Below, piece after piece: positions 1 through 8,788 of a stretch of 64,000 nt of DNA. Origin of the DNA: DASYLJ01 sp964404165 (lineage in GTDB: Bacteria; Desulfobacterota; Binatia; DP-6); assembly GCA_964404165.1 (NCBI GenBank), contig CAYOIZ010000013.1, positions 1 to 64,000 on the forward strand. Direction: 5' to 3'. The stretch's first letter is position 1. The number at the start of each line of letters is the position of its first letter. A model generated the notes under the pieces. That model was not told the origin of the DNA, made no database searches, and was given only the letters and a program-made list of their open reading frames with translations. The position numbers and the translations under genes are program-made.

Positions 1-190
1 TGTACGCCCCACCTCGACCGCCTTCAGAACGCCAAAGCGCCTGGTTCGGGTAGTAGCCGTCGATGATCTCCGGCTCGTCGAACATTTTTTCCGGCGAGCC
101 GTACGGGATGTACTCGAAGGCGATGTCGTCCCGTCCGCATCGCTCGGAGTGTAGCTCGCGTACAGCGTCCCACATTTCGTTCAGGGTCAC
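1..190 (-). CDS. Hypothetical protein, N-terminal part (3' end off the window)
   Basis: An open frame runs leftward from a GTG at 190 and is still open at base 1 (63 codons visible). The start is chosen because GGAGG lies 8 nt upstream of the GTG. The peptide begins MTLNEMWDAVRELHSERCG and is acidic and soluble, without a signal peptide or membrane segment. I recognise no family. The gene is followed upstream by a cluster of GTTAGGC-like motifs, an arrangement reminiscent of an integron cassette (see findings), but no integrase is visible. Confidence 0.55.
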   Translation of the reverse strand, partial: MTLNEMWDAVRELHSERCGRDDIAFEYIPYGSPEKMFDEPEIIDGYYPNQALWRSEGGRGGAY

Positions 191-205
191 CGAACCATCC
201 TCCGT

Positions 206-343
206 ATGGCTAACGCACAGTAGACAGACCCGCCTAATCCCGCTCCTCTCAGCCTAATCCCGACGACCTCTTCTGCGACGGGCCCCACCCGCTGCGATCT
301 CCCGAGGATACACCCGGGACCGAGACCGTTGTTGGCGTTAGGC
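206..343 (-). other. Possible attC-like region (weak)
   Basis: Read on the minus strand, GCCTAACGC (343-335) and GCGTTAGCC (214-206) are about 137 nt apart. They resemble the R'' (RYYYAAC) and R' (GTTRRRY) core sites of integron attC elements, and an SD plus GTG start follow 16 nt beyond the second. Two further GCCTAATCCCG copies on the plus strand (near 232 and 252) lie between them. The R' copy departs from consensus at one position, and I could not find L''/L' complementarity, so this is a suggestion only. Confidence 0.2.
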
Positions 344-365
344 TGCGAGCCTCGCCGCCTAACGC
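335..365. repeat. Near-perfect 31-bp palindrome (hairpin)
   Basis: Outer arms GCGTTAGGC (335-343) and GCCTAACGC (357-365) enclose inner arms GCGAG (345-349) and CTCGC (351-355). Fourteen of fifteen pairs match, and the centre is a single base. It lies 117 bp beyond the stop of the leftward GH94 gene, so it could terminate that operon, but no T tract follows. It could also be a mobile-element end or a repeated extragenic palindrome. Confidence 0.6.
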
Positions 366-481
366 GCACTGCTGCCGCAGGCGCGAGCGTTCTCCAGCGC
401 AGCGATCAACTGCCCCCTGCATGGCCGCATGGCATACTGCCACCCACGCAGGATAGCAACCTCTGGAACCAGCTTCCCGTC

Positions 482-3400
482 CTACGCCATCGTCACGACG
501 ACCCGATGCGCCCGATCGTCCAGAGCGACCCGCACGACGCCGTCGACGACCGGCACCGCCGCCCCATCGACCTCCGCCGCGGCCGTCGCCCCCCGCCGAA
601 CCTCGACGTCCGCCCGCCCCAACCGCACCCGGAACCCGGCCCACCCCGCCGGCACGCACGGATTCACGATCAGATCAGAACCCTCGACCCGCACCCCGAG
701 CACCGACTCCAACCCCACGCGGTACATCCACGCCGCCGACCCCGTGTACCAGGTCCACCCGCCGCGCCCGACGTGCGGCGCCACGCCATAGATGTCCGCC
801 GCGACGACGTACGGCTCCACGCAGTACGACGACACGTCCCGCTCCACCGGCAGGATCATCTCGAGCACCGCCCCCGCCTGCTCCCACCCCAGCTCCGCCA
901 TCGCGCGCACGACCCAGCACGCCCCGTGCGTGTACTGCCCGCCGTTCTCCCGGATCCCCGGCACGTACCCCTTGATGTACCCCGGATCATGCGACGTCCG
1001 ATCGAACGGCGGTGTCAGCAACCGCACGATCCCCGCCTCCCGATCGACGAGCATCCGCTCGGCGGAGCGCATCGCAGAGACCGCCCGCTCCGGCGGCGCG
1101 ACCCTCGAGATCACCGCCCACGCCTGCGCGATCGCGTCGATCCGGCACTCGTCGTTCGACGACGACCCGAGCGGCGTCCCGTCGTCGTAGTACGCGCGTC
1201 GATACCACTCCCCGTCCCAACCGGCATCGTTCAACGCCGCAACCAACGACGCCCGATACGCCTCCCACCGCGACGCGCGCTCCGTCTCCCCCCGCGCATG
1301 CGCCAGAGGCACGAACGCGTCCAGCACGACGCAGAAGAAGAACCCGAGCCACACGCTCTCCCCGCGCCCTTCCCGTCCGACGCGGTTCATCCCGTCGTTC
1401 CAGTCCCCGGTCCCCATGAGCGGCAGCCCATGCGCCCCAGCCGTCAGCGACCGATCGATCGCCAGCGCGCAGTGCTCGAACACCGTCGCAGACGACGAAG
1501 CTACCGTCGGGGTCAGGAACGAGTCATCCTCCCCCGGCTTCAGCTCCGGCGCCGACACGAACCCGACGACCTCGTCGAACACCGACGCATCCCCGGTCGT
1601 CCGCGCGTAGAACTCCGCCACGTACGGCAGCCACAGGAGATCGTCCGAGAACCGCGTCCGGATCCCGATGCTGTTCGGCGGATGCCACCAGTGCAGCACG
1701 TCCCCCTCCGGGAACTGATGCGCCGCGTGCAGCAGGATCTGCTTCCGCGTCAGGTCCGGCCGCGAGTACACCAGCGCGCTGACGTCCTGGAGCTGATCGC
1801 GGAACCCGAACGCCCCGCTCGACTGGTAGAACCCGTTCCGCCCACGCAACCGCGACGACATCGACTGATACAGCAGCCAGCCGTTCATCATGAGGTTCAG
1901 CGCCGGTGACGGCGTCTCCACCTCGACCGCCCCCAGCACCGACTTCCACTCCGCCGCCAACGCCTCCAGCGCCGCCTCGACGGCCCCCGGCGCGCGCCAC
2001 CGCTCCCACAGCGGCTCGAGCGACGACGACTCCGTCACCTCGCCGAGCAGGAACGCGCACTCGAACGTCGCCCCCGGCTCCAAGTTGAACGGCACGAGGA
2101 ACGCCGCACACGCATCGAGCCCTTCACCGGTGCGCCCGTTCAACGCCCCCCCGGAACACAACGCCTCCGGCCGCGACGGCGACCCGCCACGCCCGAGGAA
2201 CGCCGCCCGATCCGACGTCAGCGACACCCGCGCCGCCTCGTCCACGACGATGCCCGCGAACGTGATCCCCGACGCGAACACGCCCGCCTTCGGGTTCTGC
2301 GCCAGCAGCAGGCGCTTCGACGCATCCGACCCGGTCACGACGTCGGGCCCCGGCTCCACGCCGAGCACCAGCCGCGCATACGACGCGACGGACATCCGAC
2401 GACGCAAAGACCCCACGTTCTTGAGCCGTAGCGACACCACCCGCACCGGATCCTCCACCGGCACGAACATCGTCACCTCGTGCTCGATATCGTGGCTCTC
2501 GTGCCGCCAGCGCGTGTACCCGAACCCGTGCGCCACCTCGTACGACCCCGCCCCGACAGGCCCCGGCGTCGGCGACCAGAACTCGCCGGCATCGTCGTCG
2601 CGCACGTACAGCGCCTCGCCGTGCGGATCGCTCACGGGATCGTTCGTCCACGGCGTCAGACGATACTCGTGCGCGTTGCGACTCCACGTGGACGCAGCCC
2701 CCGCCTCGCTGACGATGCAGCCCACCGTGTCGTTCGCGAGCACGTTCACCCACGGCATGGGCGGACGACGGCCGCCGTCGACGCGGATCACGTACTCGCG
2801 CCCGTCCTCCGAGAAGCCGCCGTAGCCGTTGTCGAACTGCAGCGACGGAACCGCACGCGGAGGACCCTGCGACACGGACGGCTTCATCCGCGCCGCCGGC
2901 ACCGGAGACTCCTTCACGCCACGCAGCACGTCCGCCGCCGCTCCCGGCACCTCCGGACACGTCACGCCCAGCTCCAGCAGATACGGCGACGACGGCGCCT
3001 CGCCGCCCGCCCGCAGCGCCGGGTGCCGATACTCCACCGCTCCCGCCAGCGCCTGCAGCCCTTCGGCCATCGCATCGTCGAGCTCGAACCGCGTCCGCCG
3101 CTCGACCTCCGCCGTCACCGCTGCAACCAGACCCGCCTCGGCAGCCGCCACATCAGCGAACCGACGCGCCAGCGCCAATGCCGCCGCACGCTCGTCCGCC
3201 GCACCCACCAACGCGACGAGCACGACCGTCCCGCCCGCCTCGACGACGACCTCCCGCCGCATCGCCATCACCGGGTCGAGCACGCTCCCGACGGTCCCCT
3301 CCAGCACGAATGCCGGATCCGTCACCGACCGCCCGCGCCCGACGAACCGCGCGCGATCCGTCTCGAACGCGAACGCCCCCGACAGCGCGTGCACCATCCA

Positions 3401-3943
3401 CCCGTAGTGCTCGCCCTCGCTGCGCGGCCGGCGTCGCGCCAGCAACGCGTCGCCGTCACGCTCCGTCTGCACGAACAGCTTGGAGAACGCGGGATGCCCC
3501 TGATGCGCCGCGTGGTCGTGCAGCACGACCTCGAGACACGACGTCACCTCCACCCGCCGAGACGACGCGCCGCGGTTCCGAAGCCGCACCACGCGCAGCT
3601 CGACGTCCGCATCCGGCACGACGCACACGTCGACCGACGCCTCGATGTCCGACACCGTCCGCGACAGCGTCACGACGCCCGGCCGCGTCCGCACCGAGCC
3701 GACGAGACGACTCGCCTCCCCGCCATCGACGCGCACCCACAGGAAGACGCCCGACGCGTCCTCGACGCGATCCGGCCGCCACGACGTCAGCGACAAGGCA
3801 CCCCATCGCGAGCGCCCCGTCCCCGCCCCCGTCAGCAGCACCGAGTAGCGGCCGTTCCCGAGCACCCGCGCCCACGGCGTCGGGTCGTGCTTCCGGTCCA
3901 TCGCCACGGCGCCCAGGCGGCGCAGGGCCTTTCGATCCGTCAC
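482..3943 (-). CDS. GH94 phosphorylase, likely 1,2-beta-oligoglucan (sophorooligosaccharide) phosphorylase type
   Basis: A 1153-aa protein of the GH94 / former GT36 family, which phosphorolyses beta-glucosidic bonds to release glucose 1-phosphate. An N-terminal beta-sandwich half is followed by the (alpha/alpha)6 catalytic half. GDWNDGMN holds the presumed general acid (Asp850), and ENGGQYTHGA near the C-terminus is the phosphate/substrate loop shared with cellobiose phosphorylase and the NdvB C-terminus. No signal peptide is seen, so it should be cytoplasmic. The length matches 1,2-beta-oligoglucan phosphorylases (about 1110 aa) better than cellobiose phosphorylase (about 810). The GTG start overlaps the upstream TGA by 4 nt and has AAGGAAG ahead. 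It is the last gene of the glucan operon. The exact linkage specificity is inference from context. Confidence 0.85.
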   Translation of the reverse strand: MTDRKALRRLGAVAMDRKHDPTPWARVLGNGRYSVLLTGAGTGRSRWGALSLTSWRPDRVEDASGVFLWVRVDGGEASRLVGSVRTRPGVVTLSRTVSDIEASVDVCVVPDADVELRVVRLRNRGASSRRVEVTSCLEVVLHDHAAHQGHPAFSKLFVQTERDGDALLARRRPRSEGEHYGWMVHALSGAFAFETDRARFVGRGRSVTDPAFVLEGTVGSVLDPVMAMRREVVVEAGGTVVLVALVGAADERAAALALARRFADVAAAEAGLVAAVTAEVERRTRFELDDAMAEGLQALAGAVEYRHPALRAGGEAPSSPYLLELGVTCPEVPGAAADVLRGVKESPVPAARMKPSVSQGPPRAVPSLQFDNGYGGFSEDGREYVIRVDGGRRPPMPWVNVLANDTVGCIVSEAGAASTWSRNAHEYRLTPWTNDPVSDPHGEALYVRDDDAGEFWSPTPGPVGAGSYEVAHGFGYTRWRHESHDIEHEVTMFVPVEDPVRVVSLRLKNVGSLRRRMSVASYARLVLGVEPGPDVVTGSDASKRLLLAQNPKAGVFASGITFAGIVVDEAARVSLTSDRAAFLGRGGSPSRPEALCSGGALNGRTGEGLDACAAFLVPFNLEPGATFECAFLLGEVTESSSLEPLWERWRAPGAVEAALEALAAEWKSVLGAVEVETPSPALNLMMNGWLLYQSMSSRLRGRNGFYQSSGAFGFRDQLQDVSALVYSRPDLTRKQILLHAAHQFPEGDVLHWWHPPNSIGIRTRFSDDLLWLPYVAEFYARTTGDASVFDEVVGFVSAPELKPGEDDSFLTPTVASSSATVFEHCALAIDRSLTAGAHGLPLMGTGDWNDGMNRVGREGRGESVWLGFFFCVVLDAFVPLAHARGETERASRWEAYRASLVAALNDAGWDGEWYRRAYYDDGTPLGSSSNDECRIDAIAQAWAVISRVAPPERAVSAMRSAERMLVDREAGIVRLLTPPFDRTSHDPGYIKGYVPGIRENGGQYTHGACWVVRAMAELGWEQAGAVLEMILPVERDVSSYCVEPYVVAADIYGVAPHVGRGGWTWYTGSAAWMYRVGLESVLGVRVEGSDLIVNPCVPAGWAGFRVRLGRADVEVRRGATAAAEVDGAAVPVVDGVVRVALDDRAHRVVVTMA

Positions 3944-6900
3944 TCTACAGCTTCCTTTCGCGGCCCGTACCACAGCTCGACCTCGGCCGGGCTCGCTCCA
4001 ATGATCACCTGCGCCGGGTCCGGCGCTTCGATCGGCATGCCGTTCACCATGGCCCCCACGATCGGCCGATCGAGCGGCGACGGCACGACGATCTTCCCGG
4101 GCGGCACGACGAGGTCGCCCGATATGCGCAGGCGTACCACATCGGGCCCGTCGGCACGCATGGTGTAGTTGAGGATTCCCCAGTGCGTCGGCAGGCGACG
4201 CACCGAGACCCCCTCCTTGCTCTGCACCCACTCCGGCTTGAGCCCCGCCCCCAGCACCAGCGCCTGGTCCGAGTCGCGCTCGTAGACGAGCATGGTCCGC
4301 ACCGCCTGCACGAAGCCGGCGCCCACCCACGTGTGCGGCATGTCGCCGATGAAGCGCGGCAGGTCGCGGTCGAGCCACACCACCTCGGCCCACTCGTTCC
4401 ACGCCTTCGGCCGCCGATCCTTCATCAGGTAGTCGAGCAGCGCGTGCGCGCGATCGCGCCAGCCGAGCCGCACGAACGTGCCGACGTTGCGCAGCTCGTA
4501 GGGCGAGTACGCCGTGCCGCTCCACGTGCCGCCGAGGCGGGTCTCGATCTCCTTCCAGTAGCGCTCGTAGGTGTGCTGCACCGCCGCCGCCGGAAGACGC
4601 TCGAGCTCGCCGGCGGTCACGATCGCGAGGCTGGTCGACGTGGGGTCGTAGTCGCCCAGCTCCACCGACGCCGGGATGTAGTCGATGCCCCGCTGCGCCA
4701 TCGTCGTGTTGATCGACTCGATCAACGTCGCCTGGAAGTCGTCGCGCAGCGCCGCGAACTTCGCCGCGTTGTCGTCGTCGCCCACGACGACCGCCAGCGC
4801 CGCCGCATCCTTCAAGCCCCGCATCGCGAAGAAGTCGTCCCAGTAGGAGTGCACCGGATGCCCCGAGTAGCCCTCGTGACTGATCGACTCGGGCAGCAGC
4901 CCGAAATACGCCTTCTTGTCCGGCTCGCGATACGCCGACGTCATGCGCTGCTCGCGCAGCTTCCGCAGATGGTCGATGGCCTTCACGACGTTCGGCCACA
5001 GATCGTGGACGAACCCCGCGTCGCGCGTGAAGCGGTAGTACTCCGCCAGGCCGTAGACGAACGCGCCGATGCTGTCGTTCTCGGGGGTCCAGTCCGGACC
5101 CCGGCCGTCGACACAGCACGGGATGCCGCCGTCGGGCGCCTGCATCGTGGCGTACCAGCGCAGGAACTCGCGCACCTCCTGCACGAGCCCCATCTGCAGC
5201 AGCGCCTCCGCCTCCATCGCGCCGTCGCGGATCCACGAGCGCGCATACGTGCGCGAGCCCGGCTGCAGCGCCGCACCGTCGCGGTTCATCAGGATGTACG
5301 CGATCGTCGAGCGCAGCGTGCGGTCGATGGGCTCGGCCGCAGGCGGCAGCGCGATGTCGACGCGCCCGAGCATGCGACTCCAGCGCTCGCGCTCGAGCGC
5401 CTGCACCGTCTCGGCGCGCGTCGCCGTCATCGAGGGCAGGCCCTCGGCCGTCGCTGCGTGCAGCGGGACGGCGATCGACACCTCGGTGCTCTCGCCCGCA
5501 CCGACGCCGTGCAGATCGAAGCTGAAGGCGCCCGACGCGAAGCCGAACGGATCGGTCACCTCCGTCGCACCCGGCGGCGTGCCGAGCAGCAGGAACTCGG
5601 TGATCGCGCCGTCCTCGAACGTCGCCGCGCCGAAACGATCCGGCGCCCGCATCGGCACGACGGCGCGCGCGCGATCGATCCACGCCGCCTTGCCGTCCCA
5701 GCGGATCTCGCCGATGCGCGTGACGCCGCCCTGGATGTTGAGCGCCTGCCACGGCGGCAGCACCTGGAACGGACGCAGCGTGAGGAAGAGCCGCAGCGGC
5801 CCGCGGCCGTCACCAGTGATCCGATAGCGCACGTACAGCGTGCTCGCGTTCGGCGGCCCCGCCGCGAACGCCGTCACCTGCAGCCGCAGCGCCCCGTAGC
5901 GCCACACCACCGACGGGATCGGCAGCGCGCCGTCCTCGAGCTCCTGCTCGAGCTCGACGTCGTTCCACGTCACCAGCTGCTCGCCCGTCCACAGGAACGG
6001 CTCGATCGAGAAGGCGCGATCGACCTCGACCATGCCCTCCTGGTTGACGAGCGCCTTCTGCGACCCGCCGTCGACACCGACGACCGTCCAGTACGTCTGC
6101 TTGCCGGAGAGGTACTTCGGGAAGAGCCCGGCCGGCGAGTCGTAGGCGATGGCGGAGAAGAACGCGTTCGGCGAGTCGGAGAACTCCACCGGCTTGACGG
6201 TGACGTCGACGATGCCGACGCCGCGCCCGTGGCTGGTCTTCGCCATCACCACGCGGAGATAGCGCGCCTCGCTGTCGGGCACGTAGATGTACGCGCGCCC
6301 GCCCTTCCCCGTCTCGGTGTGGAAGACGCGCATCCACTCGGTGGCGTCCGACGACACCTCGACGTCGAACGCGGTGGCGTAGTCGGCCGGGTCCCAGTCG
6401 ACGACGAGCCCGCCGAACTCGCGGCTCTGCCCGAAGTCGAGCTGCAGCCACGGCGACGCGTCGGCGACGTCGGTCCGCCATGCGGTCCGCGCCGAGCCGT
6501 CGACGGCGTGGCCCGCCTCGGACCCCGGCCGCATGCTCGAAGCGGTGACCGTCGGCGGCGGCGGACTGGCCATGACCGGATCGCGCGACTCGAAGGCGAG
6601 ATCGTCGATCCAGATCGTGCCCGCGCCGCGCACGCCGCCGCCGATGGCGATCTCGATCGCGGCCACCTGCGACGGGTTGCCGCCGCCCTGCGGTCCCCAC
6701 GCGAACGCCAGGCGCGAGCGACGGATGACGATCGGCGCCCAGTCGTGCGGGAACGAGAAGTTCGGCTCGCGCCGCCACCACACGTTGCCGTCGGGGTCGA
6801 CGAGCTTGAACTCCAGCGTCGCGCGCGGCGCCTCGCCGCGGACACGGTACGTGAAGGCGAAGTTCTCGGGCAGCGGCAGCCGCAGCTCCTTGCGCACGAT

Positions 6901-7107
6901 GACGAAGCCCGACGCGTTCGCCAGGTTGAAGTCGAGCCGGATCGACGAGCCCTCGTCGCTGCGCTCCCACGACAGCTGCGCCTGCGAGCCCGACGACGCG
7001 GTCGCACTCCAGCCGTCGGCGGTCTCGAAGTTGTCGAGCACCAGCCGCTCGGCGGCTGCCGGCCCTGCGAGCAGGGCCGCCACGAAGAGCGCTGCGAGCC
7101 ACCTCAT
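3940..7107 (-). CDS. Secreted discoidin-domain six-hairpin glycoside hydrolase
   Basis: A 1055-aa exported protein. The signal peptide is residues 1-19 (MRWLAALFVAALLAGPAAA). It is followed by a galactose-binding-like beta-sandwich (about 20-155), an F5/8 type C (discoidin) carbohydrate-binding domain (about 165-305), a beta domain, and an (alpha/alpha)6 glycosidase-like region (about 545-940) with the WIRDGA segment (Asp628) typical of GH15/GH63-like enzymes. It probably trims periplasmic or extracellular glucan before uptake; substrate and GH family are not certain. The ATG start, rather than longer in-frame options, is set by the signal peptide and the 4-nt ATGA overlap with the upstream permease stop. 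Confidence 0.8.
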   Translation of the reverse strand: MRWLAALFVAALLAGPAAAERLVLDNFETADGWSATASSGSQAQLSWERSDEGSSIRLDFNLANASGFVIVRKELRLPLPENFAFTYRVRGEAPRATLEFKLVDPDGNVWWRREPNFSFPHDWAPIVIRRSRLAFAWGPQGGGNPSQVAAIEIAIGGGVRGAGTIWIDDLAFESRDPVMASPPPPTVTASSMRPGSEAGHAVDGSARTAWRTDVADASPWLQLDFGQSREFGGLVVDWDPADYATAFDVEVSSDATEWMRVFHTETGKGGRAYIYVPDSEARYLRVVMAKTSHGRGVGIVDVTVKPVEFSDSPNAFFSAIAYDSPAGLFPKYLSGKQTYWTVVGVDGGSQKALVNQEGMVEVDRAFSIEPFLWTGEQLVTWNDVELEQELEDGALPIPSVVWRYGALRLQVTAFAAGPPNASTLYVRYRITGDGRGPLRLFLTLRPFQVLPPWQALNIQGGVTRIGEIRWDGKAAWIDRARAVVPMRAPDRFGAATFEDGAITEFLLLGTPPGATEVTDPFGFASGAFSFDLHGVGAGESTEVSIAVPLHAATAEGLPSMTATRAETVQALERERWSRMLGRVDIALPPAAEPIDRTLRSTIAYILMNRDGAALQPGSRTYARSWIRDGAMEAEALLQMGLVQEVREFLRWYATMQAPDGGIPCCVDGRGPDWTPENDSIGAFVYGLAEYYRFTRDAGFVHDLWPNVVKAIDHLRKLREQRMTSAYREPDKKAYFGLLPESISHEGYSGHPVHSYWDDFFAMRGLKDAAALAVVVGDDDNAAKFAALRDDFQATLIESINTTMAQRGIDYIPASVELGDYDPTSTSLAIVTAGELERLPAAAVQHTYERYWKEIETRLGGTWSGTAYSPYELRNVGTFVRLGWRDRAHALLDYLMKDRRPKAWNEWAEVVWLDRDLPRFIGDMPHTWVGAGFVQAVRTMLVYERDSDQALVLGAGLKPEWVQSKEGVSVRRLPTHWGILNYTMRADGPDVVRLRISGDLVVPPGKIVVPSPLDRPIVGAMVNGMPIEAPDPAQVIIGASPAEVELWYGPRKEAVE

Positions 7108-7919
7108 CCCTTCACGCCACCACTCGTGATGCCGGCGACGTACCATCGCTGCAGCACCAGGAAGAGCACGATCACCGGCAGCACCGTCAGCACCGCTCCC
7201 GCCATCACCAGCTCGGTGTCCTGCACGTGCTCCCCGACGAGGTTGGCGAGGGCCACGGGCAGCGTGTAGCGGTCGTCGTCGGCGAGCACGATGAGCGGCC
7301 AGAGGAAATCGTTCCAGGCGCCCATGAACGTCACCAGCCCGAGCGTCACCAGAATGGGCGCACACAGCGGCAGCGCGATCGAGCGGAACACGCGCAGCTC
7401 GCCGGCGCCGTCCATGCGGGCGGCGTCGAGCACGCCGTCGGGCAGACCGGCGGCGTACTGCCGCACCAGGAAGATGCCGAACACGCTCGCCATGCCGGGC
7501 ACGATCACCGCGATCCACGAGTCGATCCAGCCGAAGGCGCGCATCATCAGGAACAGCGGCAGCATCGCGACCTGCCCCGGGATGACGAGCGCGCCGAGCA
7601 GGCCGCGGAAGATGCGGTCGCGGCCCGGGAACGGCAGCTTCGCAAAGGCGTAGCCCGCCATGGTGTTGATGGTGAGCGCGATCGCCGTCGTGACGATGGC
7701 GAGCCCGGCGCTGATGGCGACGTGACGGCCGATGTCGAGGCGGGCGAACAGCGCCTGGTAGTGCTCGAGCGTCGGCACGCTCGGCCAGAGACGCAGCGGC
7801 ACCGCGCTGGCCTCACCCGGCGGCATGAACGACGCCGCCACCATCCACCACAGCGGCAGCAGCGTCAGCGCCGACGCCGCCAGCAGCAGCGCGTGCACGA
7901 ACACCGTCCAGGGCTTCAC
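7104..7919 (-). CDS. Sugar ABC transporter permease, MalG/CUT1 type
   Basis: A 271-aa inner-membrane protein with about six hydrophobic segments. The EAA loop (DAARMDGAGELRVFRSIALP) contacts the ATPase. It is the second permease of a CUT1 oligosaccharide importer, paired with the permease just upstream and the binding lipoprotein. The GTG start overlaps the preceding TGA (GTGA), and its own stop overlaps the glycosidase start. No ATP-binding subunit is encoded in the operon, so a shared MsmX/MalK-like ATPase elsewhere would be needed. Confidence 0.9.
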   Translation of the reverse strand: MKPWTVFVHALLLAASALTLLPLWWMVAASFMPPGEASAVPLRLWPSVPTLEHYQALFARLDIGRHVAISAGLAIVTTAIALTINTMAGYAFAKLPFPGRDRIFRGLLGALVIPGQVAMLPLFLMMRAFGWIDSWIAVIVPGMASVFGIFLVRQYAAGLPDGVLDAARMDGAGELRVFRSIALPLCAPILVTLGLVTFMGAWNDFLWPLIVLADDDRYTLPVALANLVGEHVQDTELVMAGAVLTVLPVIVLFLVLQRWYVAGITSGGVKG

Positions 7920-8788
7920 GCCGCGCTCCGTCGCTGCACCCGCAGCTGCACCAGCGACGCCGCCAGGATGACGAGGAACAGCACGACGGCCACCGCCGCG
8001 CCGTAGCCCAGGTTCCACCAGCGGAACCCCTCCTCGTACATCAGCAGCACGACGCTGAGCGTGCTGTCGGCGGGTCCGCCCTGCGTCATCACGTACGGCT
8101 CCGCGAAGAGCTGCAGGTAGCCGATGGCCGTGATGACGCCGACGAAGAGGAACGTCGGCGCGAGCTGCGGCATCGTCACGTGCCGGAACTCCTGCCAGCG
8201 CCCGGCGCCGTCGAGCGCCGCCGCCTCGTAGAGCCGCTCGGGAATGCCCTGCAGGCCGGCCAGGAAGACGAGCATGTTGAAGCCGAAGCCCTTCCACACC
8301 GCGAGCAGCGCCAGCGCGGGCAGCGCCCACCGCGGATCGCCGAGCCAGTCGATCGGCGCGATGCCGATGGCGCCCAGCAGCTGGTTCAGGACGCCGTAGC
8401 GCGGGTGGTAGAGGTAGCGCCACACCACCGCGACCGCGACCAGCGTCGTCACCACCGGCAGGAAGAGGATGGTGCGGAAGATGGCGCGACCGCGCACCAC
8501 CTTCGCGTCCACCAGCAGCGCCGCCGCCAGCGACACCGTCACCGACAGCGGCCCGGCGACGGCGACGAACCAGAGCGTGTTGCGGAGCGCGGTCCAGAAG
8601 CGGTCGTCGTGCAGCAGCCGCTCGTAGTTGCCGAGCATCACGAAGCGGAGCCGGGACGGGTCGGCCACGGTGTAGACGTCGAAGTCGGTGAAGCTCAGCA
8701 GCAGCGCCGCCACCGTCGGCAGCAGGAAGAACGCCAGGAGCAGCCCCAGCGCCGGCGCCACGAACCCGAGACCCGCCCACCGCTTCAT
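7916..8788 (-). CDS. Sugar ABC transporter permease, MalF/CUT1 type
   Basis: A 290-aa integral membrane protein (MKRWAGLGFVAPALGLLLAF...) with about six transmembrane segments and an EAA loop (YEAAALDGAGRWQEFRHVTMP). It forms the channel with the MalG-type partner. Of two nearby ATGs I chose the one at 8788: it overlaps the upstream TGA by 4 nt (ATGA) like its neighbours, and a run of G sits at SD distance. Confidence 0.9.
   Translation of the reverse strand: MKRWAGLGFVAPALGLLLAFFLLPTVAALLLSFTDFDVYTVADPSRLRFVMLGNYERLLHDDRFWTALRNTLWFVAVAGPLSVTVSLAAALLVDAKVVRGRAIFRTILFLPVVTTLVAVAVVWRYLYHPRYGVLNQLLGAIGIAPIDWLGDPRWALPALALLAVWKGFGFNMLVFLAGLQGIPERLYEAAALDGAGRWQEFRHVTMPQLAPTFLFVGVITAIGYLQLFAEPYVMTQGGPADSTLSVVLLMYEEGFRWWNLGYGAAVAVVLFLVILAASLVQLRVQRRSAA

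Noticed and set aside
482..5752. Very long antisense or shifted open frames here and at 22406-26323(-), 33200-37609(+) and 47436-51557(-)
   Set aside because: They are Arg/Ala/Gly/His-rich, lack domain motifs and lie opposite or across clear genes. High GC at third codon positions removes stops from the other frames.
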